64,000 bases of DNA from Shimia sp022448905 (lineage in GTDB: Bacteria; Pseudomonadota; Alphaproteobacteria; Rhodobacterales; Rhodobacteraceae): the NCBI RefSeq assembly GCF_047126315.1, contig NZ_CP138953.1, forward strand, positions 372,001 to 436,000, written 5' to 3'. The translations under genes were made by a program, and so were the position numbers. Below, one piece after another: positions 44,451 to 52,912 of the stretch; within the stretch, counting starts at the first letter, position 1, and each line of letters starts with the position of its first letter. The notes under the pieces were generated by a model. The model saw only the letters and a program-made list of their open reading frames with translations. It ran no database searches and was not told the origin of the DNA.

Positions 44451-45299
44451 ATGACAAATCTCGACCATCTCAACGTTGTTGCTACGATCTGCGACACCGG
44501 CAGTTTCCAACTGGCCAGCGAAAAGCTGAACAAGGCGAGATCTGCTGTGTCTTATTCGGTCAAGCAAGTGGAGGATTTCTATCAGGTCCAGATTTTTGAC
44601 AGGTCGACCTATCGCCCGACGCTGACACGTGAGGGCAGGGCGTTGCTTGCGCAGATCCGTCATTTGCTGGACCAGGCGCAGCAATTCGAAGATTTCGTGC
44701 GGGACCTGAAGGGAGAAGTGGAAACCGAGTTGCGCATTGGCGTTAGCAGCAACTTCCCCATTCCGCGTCTGGCCAAATTGCTGAAGGAGCTGAAGCGCGA
44801 ATTTCCCTCGACCACATTGCATCTGGAGATCGAAACGGCCTCGGGTGAACGGCAATTGATGGCTGAAAAGGTCGACATCGCGATCTTCGCAGCCCCGACA
44901 CGCAGCCCGTTCATCGACTACCGCCAAATCACTCAGATGAGCTTCCCATTGGTGGCAGCCCCTGAACTGGTAGGTTCGAATCCTGCGCTGGTCAGCAAAA
45001 CAGAGCTCGGACGCCACCCTCAGGTGGTCGTCAAATCCAGCGATGAAAAGGCACCTGATACCGGACTGTTAGGCGACGCTCCCAAGTGGTTCGTAACCGA
45101 CATGGCGACGAAGAAGGAGTTGATCTTGGCAGGCTTAGGTTGGGGACGTCTTCCTGATCACATGGTCGAACAGGAGGTTTCTGATGGCAGCCTTGAGAAG
45201 CTGTCCACGCTCGGTGAGCTATCCTTACCCATTTGCCTGACCAAACGCGCAGGCCACCACTTGGGCACAGTAGGACGCAGAATTTGGGAGCAGCTCTGA
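44451..45299 (+). CDS. LysR family regulator next to the dehalogenase operon
   Basis: 282-aa activator-type regulator: HTH about residues 5-60 (VVATICDTGSFQLASEKLNKARSAVSYSVKQVEDFYQVQIFDR), then a periplasmic-binding-like effector domain. Transcribed away from the dehalogenase operon across 99 nt, the usual LysR arrangement. The effector is unknown. ATG 44451; the ribosome binding site is poor. Confidence 0.92.
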   Translation: MTNLDHLNVVATICDTGSFQLASEKLNKARSAVSYSVKQVEDFYQVQIFDRSTYRPTLTREGRALLAQIRHLLDQAQQFEDFVRDLKGEVETELRIGVSSNFPIPRLAKLLKELKREFPSTTLHLEIETASGERQLMAEKVDIAIFAAPTRSPFIDYRQITQMSFPLVAAPELVGSNPALVSKTELGRHPQVVVKSSDEKAPDTGLLGDAPKWFVTDMATKKELILAGLGWGRLPDHMVEQEVSDGSLEKLSTLGELSLPICLTKRAGHHLGTVGRRIWEQL

Positions 45300-45888
45300 G
45301 CATTCAAGCGGCATTCCGGCTACATTGAGTGGACTGCGACCCGATAACACACGGCGCCTGTTGATTTTGCAGCACCGAGTTTCGCAAACCCAGACGGCTC
45401 ATTTCTGAAAGAGCCAATCGGAGCTCCGTTTGGACAGTCTATGTGACGTCAGCATTTCTTCGCTACGCTTGCTTCCGCGGGAAAGAAAAGTGGCAATGAG
45501 AGCATCGCTGACACCGAAATTTGCCGATCACGCCTTTCCGCTAGGCCTAAACTCCGCGGAAACTCTCGCTTTTTAGCCCGAATTTCGCGCTCCCCAATAG
45601 TCACTGATTTTGCAATCAAGACCTTAGAAAATCGGATCGTTTTGCCGAGCGGAGAAATGCCTTTTGTTTGAAGGCCAACCAAACGATCGTGTGTGAGAGT
45701 TTCGCGAACTCTTTTGGCGTTCAATGCGCGCTTCTATGGGTATCTTCTGCAAAAATTTCTCTTGAATTCTGGACGCTGCCGCGAACGCGTTCGCGGTGTC
45801 TTTCAATCGATGCACACAACAAGAAATGGCTGGCACGCTGCAAAGCGTGCCAGCCATTTCTTGTGTCTCATGTCTGCGTCAGACCAGT
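45300..45888. other. Intergenic stretch with strong palindromes, no confident gene
   Basis: AT-richer than the surroundings. Short frames exist on both strands (for example 45449-45724 minus, TTG start) but none has a good start or known relatives. It contains the perfect palindrome CCGCGAACGCGTTCGCGG (45779-45796) and the hairpin described next. Confidence 0.4.
45820..45863 (-). terminator. Perfect 20-bp hairpin after the glycine-zipper gene
   Basis: CAAGAAATGGCTGGCACGCT (45820-45839) and its exact complement (45844-45863) with loop GCAA. It lies 25 nt after the stop of the gene starting at 46116. The short T-rich end fits weak termination on either strand. Confidence 0.65.
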
Positions 45889-46116
45889 TTAGCAGCCTGC
45901 AGCGTTGTTCGCGATTGCACCACCGGCCACAGCACCGCCGGCTGTCAGGATGTCTTTACCGGAGCCGCCGCCGAGCTGGTTGCCCAAAGCACCGCCGACC
46001 ACTGCACCTGTAATAGTAGCGCCAGCACAACCGATGTCTTTTTCGGTTACACCACCGGCACATGCGGACAGAACGGCCAAGCTACCTACCATTGCCGGGA
46101 TCAAAATAAGTTTCAT
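45889..46116 (-). CDS. Glycine-zipper lipoprotein (75 aa)
   Basis: Lipoprotein signal with lipobox LSAC (Cys19), then two Gly/Ala-rich stretches (GATITGAVVGGALGNQLGGGSG and AGGAVAGGAIANN) of the glycine-zipper 2TM type, as in the SlyB/Rick-17 kDa antigen family. Expected in the outer membrane. Stand-alone gene followed by a strong hairpin. Confidence 0.8.
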   Translation of the reverse strand: MKLILIPAMVGSLAVLSACAGGVTEKDIGCAGATITGAVVGGALGNQLGGGSGKDILTAGGAVAGGAIANNAAGC

Positions 46117-46226
46117 GCAATCACCTCATTCGTTTTTTGTTGTCCCCCATAATATGGTGGTTTTTTTGCCAAAATCAAAAGCTGACAGGCGGAAAAACGC
46201 CGGATCACTAAAACCGGCCAGGCCAA

Positions 46227-47138
46227 CTAGCCAATGCGCCCCGCGACCTCTGTCAAAACCCGCCGGAAAAGAGATTCAGCGGCAGATAGTTGCCCTTCTG
46301 TGCGGGCCATCAAACCAACCGGCCCTTTGGTGAGCGAGGTGTCAAACGGCAGTCGCACCAGCGCACCGCTTTCCAGTTCTTTGGCCACCACCCCATGCGA
46401 GATGATCCACACCGCGTCATGGGAAAGCGCATGGTTCCGACCAAAAGCCCCGGACACGCTTTCGACTTTCCGGCCAATCTCCCCAACGCCCTGCGCCACC
46501 AGCGCCCGCTCCACCAATGGACGGATTGCCGCGGCCGCCGGCGGAAAGATCACCGGCCAATCTTCCAAACGATGAATGTCGGGTTGCGCAAGAAGCGGAT
46601 GCCCCCGGCGCACGACGAACTCAACATGCTCATCATACAGCTGGGTGAACGCGATCCCCCGCATCACCTCTGGCGCGCCCATGCGCCCGATCACCATATC
46701 CAGCTGCCCCCGGCGCAGTTCTTCGATCAGATAGCCATGAGGCCCGTCATGAATATGCAGCATCACATCCGGCGCCAGCTCTGAAAAGGCCTGCACCACT
46801 TCCGGCATCAGCCGCGCTGCCACACTGGGCAAAGCGCCAACAGAGAGGCTGACCCGCCCCGCCGCTTCCATCTGCGCCACCCCGTTGAGCCCCTGCTGCA
46901 AAGCCGCGAGGCTCATCTGGGCAAAGTGTAAAAACACCTCGCCCTGTTTGGTCAGGCTGACGCCACCGCGATTGCGCACCAACAGATCGGCCCCAACAAC
47001 CTCTTCCAGCTCCTTCAGCGTCTTGGAAATCGCGGGCTGTGTCAGGTTCAGATGCTGTGCCGCCGATTTTAAGCTGTTGTGCCGCACAATCTCGGCAAAA
47101 CACTGGATGTGACGGAACTTGATGCGCCGATCGATCAT
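46227..47138 (-). CDS. pcaQ: LysR-type regulator PcaQ of the protocatechuate genes
   Basis: 303-aa LysR regulator: HTH in residues about 8-62 (FRHIQCFAEIVRHNSLKSAAQHLNLTQPAISKTLKELEE), effector domain after. The sequence and position, divergent from pobA-pcaCHG...B, match PcaQ, which activates pca genes in response to beta-carboxymuconate-type intermediates. ATG at 47138. The 91-nt gap to pobA should hold its binding site. Confidence 0.92.
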   Translation of the reverse strand: MIDRRIKFRHIQCFAEIVRHNSLKSAAQHLNLTQPAISKTLKELEEVVGADLLVRNRGGVSLTKQGEVFLHFAQMSLAALQQGLNGVAQMEAAGRVSLSVGALPSVAARLMPEVVQAFSELAPDVMLHIHDGPHGYLIEELRRGQLDMVIGRMGAPEVMRGIAFTQLYDEHVEFVVRRGHPLLAQPDIHRLEDWPVIFPPAAAAIRPLVERALVAQGVGEIGRKVESVSGAFGRNHALSHDAVWIISHGVVAKELESGALVRLPFDTSLTKGPVGLMARTEGQLSAAESLFRRVLTEVAGRIG

Positions 47139-47153
47139 GACTTGATGCTCGTT

Positions 47154-47179
47154 TTTGATAACTAAAACTGATAATAGCT
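47154..47179. promoter_or_regulatory. Candidate PcaQ site
   Basis: ATAACT-AAAA-CTGATA with a TGATAA direct repeat, in the pcaQ-pobA gap. It partly resembles the ATAACC-N4-GGTTAA site reported for PcaQ of rhizobia; the right half differs, so this is tentative. Confidence 0.35.
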
Positions 47180-47229
47180 CATTTTACTTTTCGCTTTTGG
47201 GAAGTCAAACTGCCAACAGGAGGACTTTC

Positions 47230-48399
47230 ATGCGCACTCAGGTTTGCATTATCGGCGGCGGCCCGTCTGGGCTTTTGCTCTCACAACTGCTGCACCGCAA
47301 AGGCATCGACAGCATTGTTCTGGAGCGCAAAACCCGCGACTACGTGCTGGGGCGCATCCGCGCGGGCATTCTGGAAACAGGCTTTGTGGATCTGATGCGC
47401 GAGGCCGGTGTCGGCGCCCGCATGGATGCCGAAGGCTTCACCCACCATGGCACGGTGATTGCCTATGGCGAAGAAGAGTTTGGCATCTCTTTTCACGCGC
47501 ACACCGGGAAAGACGTCATGGTCTATGGCCAGACCGAGCTGACCCGCGACCTCTATGACGCACGTGAGGCTGAGGGCGGCAATCTGGTGTTCAATGTCGA
47601 GGACGTGGTGATCCACGACGCCAAAAGTGACGCGCCTTACGTGACCTACCACGTGGACGGCAGCGAGCACCGGATCGACTGTGACTACATCGCCGGCTGT
47701 GATGGCTTCCACGGCGTCAGTCGCCAGACTATCCCTACCTCGGTGCGTCGCGAATATGAAAAGGTCTACCCCTTTGGCTGGCTGGGCGTGCTGTCCGAAA
47801 CGCCCCCCGTGCATGACGAGTTGATCTACAGCTGGTCGGAGCGCGGCTTTGCCCTCTGTTCCATGCGCAACGCCAACCTCAGCCGGTATTACATCCAATG
47901 CTCGCTCAGCGACTCGCCCGACGATTGGAGCGACGCTGCCTTCTGGACCGAACTCAAACGCCGCATTCCTACCCGCCACGCAGAAGCCTTGGTGACCGGC
48001 CCCTCAATTGAAAAATCCATCGCGCCCTTGCGCAGCTTTGTGACCGAACCGATGCGCTGGGGCCGTCTGTTTCTCTGTGGCGATGCCGCCCACATCGTGC
48101 CGCCCACCGGCGCCAAGGGGCTGAACACCGCCGCATCCGACATCCACTACCTCTACCACGGTCTCGTGCAGGTCTATCAGGACAAGGATACCGCGGGCAT
48201 CGACGCCTATTCCGAACGGGCGCTGGCGCGTATCTGGAAGGCTGAGCGGTTCAGCTGGTCGACCACCAATCTGCTGCACCGATATCCGGATCAATCCGAG
48301 TTTGATCTGAAGATGCAGCGCGCCGAGATCGATTTCCTGCGCAGCAACGACGCTGCACAAAAAGTGTTTGCCCAGAACTATGTGGGTCTGCCCTACTGA
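47230..48399 (+). CDS. pobA: 4-hydroxybenzoate 3-monooxygenase
   Basis: 389-aa FAD enzyme (family 390-394) that hydroxylates 4-hydroxybenzoate to protocatechuate with NADPH and O2. FAD motif IIGGGPSGLLLSQLL (Gly9, 11, 14), YIAGCDGFHGVSR (DG motif) and LFLCGDAAHIVPPTGAKGLN (GD motif). Start ATG 47230 with AGGAGG upstream; it feeds the pca genes downstream. Confidence 0.97.
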   Translation: MRTQVCIIGGGPSGLLLSQLLHRKGIDSIVLERKTRDYVLGRIRAGILETGFVDLMREAGVGARMDAEGFTHHGTVIAYGEEEFGISFHAHTGKDVMVYGQTELTRDLYDAREAEGGNLVFNVEDVVIHDAKSDAPYVTYHVDGSEHRIDCDYIAGCDGFHGVSRQTIPTSVRREYEKVYPFGWLGVLSETPPVHDELIYSWSERGFALCSMRNANLSRYYIQCSLSDSPDDWSDAAFWTELKRRIPTRHAEALVTGPSIEKSIAPLRSFVTEPMRWGRLFLCGDAAHIVPPTGAKGLNTAASDIHYLYHGLVQVYQDKDTAGIDAYSERALARIWKAERFSWSTTNLLHRYPDQSEFDLKMQRAEIDFLRSNDAAQKVFAQNYVGLPY

Positions 48400-48424
48400 T
48401 TGGGCCAGACAAAGGAGACACGCC

Positions 48425-48796
48425 ATGTCTGACAAATTCGCCACCGGTATGAAGGTCCGCCGCAAAGTGCTGGGTGACGCCCATGTCGATCGCACGGAGG
48501 CCAACAAAACCGCGCTGGACACGCCTTTTCAGACCCTGATCACCGAAGCGGCCTGGGGCACGGTCTGGGCCAGTGACGCGATCAGCCTGCGGGAACGTTC
48601 CATGCTGACCCTGGCCTTGCTCGCGGCCACTGGCAACTTTGACGAAATCCCGATGCACATCCGCGCCACCGCCAACACCGGGGCCAGCCAGGAAGACGTG
48701 ATGGAGGTGTTTCAGCACGTGGCGATTTACTGTGGTGTGCCCAAAGCCAACCACGCCCTCAAACTGGCGAAACAGACCTTTGCAGAGATGGGCTGA
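48425..48796 (+). CDS. pcaC: 4-carboxymuconolactone decarboxylase
   Basis: 123-aa enzyme of the CMD/AhpD fold that decarboxylates gamma-carboxymuconolactone to beta-ketoadipate enol-lactone. Conserved RRKVLGDAHVDR start and RERSMLTLALLAATGNFDEIPMHIRATANTGAS. ATG 48425 after AAAGGAG. Not fused to pcaD (PcaL), which occurs in some bacteria. Confidence 0.96.
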   Translation: MSDKFATGMKVRRKVLGDAHVDRTEANKTALDTPFQTLITEAAWGTVWASDAISLRERSMLTLALLAATGNFDEIPMHIRATANTGASQEDVMEVFQHVAIYCGVPKANHALKLAKQTFAEMG

Positions 48797-48832
48797 TCGC
48801 GCATTCTATGCGCGCAGGGGAGGAGCAACACT

Positions 48833-49561
48833 ATGAGCAAACCCGCAGAATTTTATCAGCGTGACCGGGAATGGCACCCGCCTGCATTTTCGCAGGACTA
48901 CAAAACCTCCGTGGCGCGGTCCCCGCAAAACGCTCTGATCAGTCTGGAACAAACCGTCAGCGAGATCACCGGGCCACGCTTTGGCCATGGCGACGTGACC
49001 GAGATGGACCGCGACCTGCTGCACAACTACGCCAAACCCGGCGAAAGCGCGATTGGCGAGCGCATCATTGTGCATGGCCGCGTGCTGGATGAAAACGCCC
49101 GCCCCGTGCCCAACACTTTGGTGGAGATCTGGCAGGCCAACGCTGGAGGGCGCTATCGCCATAAGAAAGACGCCTATCTCGCGCCCATTGATCCCAACTT
49201 TGGCGGCTGCGGCCGCACCACCACCGACGACAACGGCTACTACTATTTCCGTACCGTGAAACCCGGCGCCTACCCCTGGCGCAATTGGGTCAACAACTGG
49301 CGGCCGGCGCATATTCATGTGTCGGTGTTTGGCACCGCCTTTGCCCAACGCCTGATCACGCAGCTGTATTTTGAGGGCGACCCGCTGATCGCCAAATGCC
49401 CGATTGTGAACACCATCCCGGATAAAGCCGCACGTGGTCAGTTGATTGCCGCGCTTGATATGAACGCCTCGGTGCCGCTGGACAGCATCGCCTATAAGTT
49501 TGACATCGTGCTGCGCGGACGGCGCTCCACCCTGTTCGAAAACCGCATGGAGGGCAATTGA
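48833..49561 (+). CDS. pcaH: Protocatechuate 3,4-dioxygenase beta subunit
   Basis: 242-aa subunit carrying the non-haem Fe(III): ligands Tyr108, Tyr147, His160 and His162 (WRPAHIHVSVFG), at the positions known from Pseudomonas PcaH. Opens protocatechuate between the hydroxyls to beta-carboxymuconate. ATG after GGGGAGGAG. Confidence 0.98.
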   Translation: MSKPAEFYQRDREWHPPAFSQDYKTSVARSPQNALISLEQTVSEITGPRFGHGDVTEMDRDLLHNYAKPGESAIGERIIVHGRVLDENARPVPNTLVEIWQANAGGRYRHKKDAYLAPIDPNFGGCGRTTTDDNGYYYFRTVKPGAYPWRNWVNNWRPAHIHVSVFGTAFAQRLITQLYFEGDPLIAKCPIVNTIPDKAARGQLIAALDMNASVPLDSIAYKFDIVLRGRRSTLFENRMEGN

Positions 49562-49563
49562 GC

Positions 49564-50184
49564 ATGGTGCAGAAGCTCGACTACCTTAAAGAAACGCCCT
49601 CCCAAACGGCTGGGCCATACGTGCACATCGGCCTTGCCCCCGGCGCGGCAGGGTTTGACATCTACGAACGCGAATTGGGCTGGGACATCGCCGGCCCCAA
49701 TGCCAAAGGCGAGCGCATTCGCATCGAAGGGCTGGTGATCGACGGCACTGGCAGCCCGGTGAAAGACGTGATGCTGGAAGCCTGGCAGGCTAATTCAGAG
49801 GGCCTTTACCCGCATCCGAAACAGGCCGGTGAGACCGAAGAAGGCTTCAAAGGCTGGGGCCGCGTGATCACCGATTTTGACACCGGCGAATGGGGCTTTG
49901 ACACCATCAAACCCGGGCGTGTCATGGGCCGCAACGGACACCTGATGGCGCCACATATCTCGTTGTGGATCGTGGCCCGGGGCATCAACGTCGGCCTGAA
50001 CACGCGGCTCTATTTTGACGACGAGGCTGAGGCCAACGCCACGGACCCTGTGCTCAACGTCATCGAATGGGAAAACCGCCGCGCCACCTTGATTGCCAAA
50101 CGCGAAATGCGCGACGGCTCCCCCGTCTATCGGTTCGACATCACGCTTCAGGGCGACAACGAAACTGTCTTCTTTGACATCTGA
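49564..50184 (+). CDS. pcaG: Protocatechuate 3,4-dioxygenase alpha subunit
   Basis: 206-aa structural partner of PcaH, with TPSQTAGPYVHIGLAPG at the N-terminus and the beta-sandwich core; iron ligands are absent, as expected for the alpha chain. I chose ATG 49564, 2 nt after the pcaH stop; a TTG at 49558 overlaps that stop. Confidence 0.97.
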   Translation: MVQKLDYLKETPSQTAGPYVHIGLAPGAAGFDIYERELGWDIAGPNAKGERIRIEGLVIDGTGSPVKDVMLEAWQANSEGLYPHPKQAGETEEGFKGWGRVITDFDTGEWGFDTIKPGRVMGRNGHLMAPHISLWIVARGINVGLNTRLYFDDEAEANATDPVLNVIEWENRRATLIAKREMRDGSPVYRFDITLQGDNETVFFDI

Positions 50185-50229
50185 CGACCGCCCCTGTCTT
50201 TTGGACGGGGCCAATCAAACGAGATCACC

Positions 50230-51063
50230 ATGAGCAAACCCTGCATCCTGTGCTGCGCCATCACCGGTTCCGTGCCCACCAAGGCGGACAACCCTGCTGT
50301 GCCCACCACGGTCAGCGAACAGATCGAAAGCAGCCATGCGGCTGTCGAGGCAGGCGCCTCGATCATCCACGCCCATGTGCGCAACGATGATGAAACACCG
50401 TCCAGTGATCCGGAGAAGTTTGCCTTGCTGAAAGAGGGGTTGGAAAAACACTGCCCCGGCGTGATCATCCAATTCTCCACCGGTGGACGCTCTGGCGCAG
50501 GCCAAGCGCGCGGTGGCATGCTGCCGCTGCGGCCCGAAATGGCCTCGCTTTCTGTCGGTTCCAACAACTTCCCCACGCGGGTCTATGAAAACCCGCCGGA
50601 GCTGATTTCCTGGCTCTCCAGCGAGATGCAGACGTATGAAATCACACCGGAAATCGAGGCCTTTGACCTGAGCCACATCCTGCAGGCCATCCGTCATCAT
50701 GAGGCGGGCACGCTATACGGCCAGCTTTATGTGCAGTTTGTCATGGGCGTGAAAAACGCCATGCCGGTGGATCGCGAGGTGTTTGAGTTCTACGTGAAAA
50801 TCATGCAGGACCGCGCCCCCAACGCCGAATGGTGCGCGGCGGGCATTGGCGCGGCGCAGATCACCGTAAACGAATGGGCCATCGCCGCAGGCGGCCACAC
50901 CCGAGCCGGTCTGGAAGACAACGTGCGTCTGGACCGCAACACGCTGGCGCCCTCAAACGCCGCCCTGATCGCCCGCGCCGCTGAGCTGTGTGAGAAATAC
51001 GAACGCCCCCTGGCGACGCCTGCGCAAGCGCGCGACATCCTTGGCCTGCGTGCCGCAACCTGA
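50230..51063 (+). CDS. Beta-keto acid cleavage enzyme (BKACE, DUF849)
   Basis: 277-aa Zn-dependent TIM-barrel enzyme. His47 and His49 (IIHAHVRN) and Glu229 (GGHTRAGLED) match the metal ligands of the founding member Kce. The family joins a beta-keto acid with acetyl-CoA to give acetoacetate and a new acyl-CoA. Between pcaG and pcaB the natural candidate substrate is beta-ketoadipate, giving acetoacetate and succinyl-CoA; this would replace PcaIJ and PcaF. The substrate is inferred from context. Confidence 0.9.
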   Translation: MSKPCILCCAITGSVPTKADNPAVPTTVSEQIESSHAAVEAGASIIHAHVRNDDETPSSDPEKFALLKEGLEKHCPGVIIQFSTGGRSGAGQARGGMLPLRPEMASLSVGSNNFPTRVYENPPELISWLSSEMQTYEITPEIEAFDLSHILQAIRHHEAGTLYGQLYVQFVMGVKNAMPVDREVFEFYVKIMQDRAPNAEWCAAGIGAAQITVNEWAIAAGGHTRAGLEDNVRLDRNTLAPSNAALIARAAELCEKYERPLATPAQARDILGLRAAT

Positions 51064-51075
51064 TCGGCCCTGACG

Positions 51076-52143
51076 ATGAACCCGATGACCCACGCCGCCC
51101 ATCTGTTTGGCCCGCTGTTCTCTGATCCTGAGAGCGAGGCGCTGTGGGACACCGCGCGGTTTGTCGACGGGTTTATCCAGTTTGAACGCGCCTTGGCCGA
51201 GGCGCTCGCAGAGGCTGGCGTGGTAGATCACGCCGTCGCGGCGGAAGCGGTGGAAGACATCAACAGCTTCCAACCGGACCTCGCGAAGGTCGCCGAAAAT
51301 GTGGTGCAGGATGGCCTGCCCGTGCCGGAGTTTGTGCGTCAACTCAAAGCCCACGCGCGACCCTCCGCGCTCCCAGCCATTCACACTGGTGCCACCAGTC
51401 AGGATCTGATCGACACGGCGGTCTCGCTGATCCTGCGCGACGCGAACACGCGGTTTGAGGCGCAACTTGCGGGACTGCTGACAGCGCTCGACGCGCTCAT
51501 AGGCAAATGGGGCGAGGCCACCATGATGGGCCGCACGCGCATGCAGACCGCTTTGCCCATCTCGGTATCAGACCGCATTGCCACTTGGTGCAATCCGCCA
51601 GCGTCTCACATAGACCGCCTCAAAGCGTTGCGCCCGCTCGTCGAAACCCTGCAATTTGGTGGCCCGGTGGGCAATCGCACCAGCCTCGCGCCGCATGGCG
51701 ACGCCGTCGCCACTGCGCTGGCCAAAAACCTCAACCTCTCCAACCCCGACCGCGCCTGGCACGTCACGCGCGAAAGCCTAACCGACTACGCCAATTGGCT
51801 CTCAATGGTGACCGGCAGCTTGGGCAAGATGGGGCAGGATCTTGCTCTAATGGCGCAGCAAGGCGTGGAGGAAGCGCGCTTCTCCGGCGGCGGCACCAGC
51901 TCTGCCATGCCGCATAAACAAAACCCGGTGCGGGCGGAATTGCTGATCACCTTGGCGCGCTACAACGCCACGCAACTGCCAGCGATGCACCACGCCCTCG
52001 TGCATGAACAGGAGCGTTCCGGCAGCGCGTGGTCGTTGGAATGGATGGTCTTGCCCGCGATGGTGACCACCACAGCCACGGCCTTGCGACACGCCGACCA
52101 ACTTATCCAAAGCATTGAGAGTATGGGACAATCTGCGCGGTAA
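51076..52143 (+). CDS. pcaB: 3-carboxy-cis,cis-muconate cycloisomerase
   Basis: 355-aa fumarase/aspartase-superfamily enzyme that lactonises beta-carboxymuconate to gamma-carboxymuconolactone. The superfamily signature GGGTSSAMPHKQNPVRAE and the TGATSQDLIDTA motif are clear. Shorter at the C-terminus than the about 450-aa Pseudomonas enzyme but like other alphaproteobacterial forms. 12 nt after the BKACE gene, ending the operon. Confidence 0.95.
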   Translation: MNPMTHAAHLFGPLFSDPESEALWDTARFVDGFIQFERALAEALAEAGVVDHAVAAEAVEDINSFQPDLAKVAENVVQDGLPVPEFVRQLKAHARPSALPAIHTGATSQDLIDTAVSLILRDANTRFEAQLAGLLTALDALIGKWGEATMMGRTRMQTALPISVSDRIATWCNPPASHIDRLKALRPLVETLQFGGPVGNRTSLAPHGDAVATALAKNLNLSNPDRAWHVTRESLTDYANWLSMVTGSLGKMGQDLALMAQQGVEEARFSGGGTSSAMPHKQNPVRAELLITLARYNATQLPAMHHALVHEQERSGSAWSLEWMVLPAMVTTTATALRHADQLIQSIESMGQSAR

Positions 52144-52155
52144 GACTCTAAAGTC

Positions 52156-52749
52156 TCAGAACTCAAACGTCAGTTGCAGGTGTTTGATCTTACCGGTGAT
52201 CTCTTCAATTGTGCATTTCAGCCGCTCTTCGGCCAACAGCACCACCTCCGCCGCCGCCCGTGCGTCTTCACCCGCGTCGTGGTGATGAAACTCAAGCCCC
52301 AGCGCCTTTTTCAGGTGACCAAGCCCATGCCCACCATTGCCGCGAAATTCGGGCCAGGCCTTGCGCGCGATCTTCACGCTATCGGCCCATTCCATCTTTG
52401 GCCCGTTTAGCCCCGCCGCACGACAGGCGGCTGTGATGGCCTTCTGGTCAAACCCGCTGTGCTGCACCATCAAATGCCGCGACAACAGCGGCATCATCCG
52501 CTGCCAGGCCTGCGCGAAACTCGGCGCGTCCCGCACGGTGCCCGCATCAATCCCTGTCAGCTCGGTGTTGAAGTCGGCAAATTCCTGATCCGGGTTGATG
52601 TAGGTCGAAAACGTCTCAATCCCGCCATCGCTGCGCACGCAGGCCAAGCCAATCTGGCTGATCGAGGCCGCATCGCGGTTGGCGGTTTCCACATCCAGCG
52701 CAATGAAACGGAACAGCCCATCGGGCAAAGGGGCATCAGGCAGAAACAC
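52156..52749 (-). CDS. DnaQ-like 3'-5' exonuclease
   Basis: 197-aa DEDDh exonuclease: Asp19 and Glu21 (IALDVETAN), the middle Asp in HSGFDQKAI, and HHHDAGEDARA with the general-base His and last Asp. Resembles stand-alone DNA polymerase III epsilon-like proteins. The start is GTG at 52749, 6 nt after AGGAGG. Convergent with pcaB across 12 nt. Confidence 0.88.
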   Translation of the reverse strand: MFLPDAPLPDGLFRFIALDVETANRDAASISQIGLACVRSDGGIETFSTYINPDQEFADFNTELTGIDAGTVRDAPSFAQAWQRMMPLLSRHLMVQHSGFDQKAITAACRAAGLNGPKMEWADSVKIARKAWPEFRGNGGHGLGHLKKALGLEFHHHDAGEDARAAAEVVLLAEERLKCTIEEITGKIKHLQLTFEF

Positions 52750-52866
52750 AGCGTGCCTCCTGTCTTTGCGGTGCCATCACTCTCAAACTGCTGCGCAACA
52801 TGTCTTTGTCTTGTGCCTTCTCGCGGGCCGGGACCGCCCCTATGCCAGCTTAGCGCCAAAAACAAA

Positions 52867-52889
52867 AGGCCGCCCACATTGGACGGCCT
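52867..52889 (-). terminator. Terminator of the RND efflux operon
   Basis: Stem AGGCCGCC / GGACGGCCT (one mismatch) with a 6-nt loop; on the minus strand followed by TTTTGTTTTT. 23 nt after the permease stop. Confidence 0.75.
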
Positions 52890-52912
52890 CTCTATTTTAG
52901 TAGCGTTGCGCG

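Noticed and set aside
45449..45724. 91-aa minus-strand frame after the LysR gene
   Set aside because: TTG start without Shine-Dalgarno, overlapping frames on both strands, no family resemblance.
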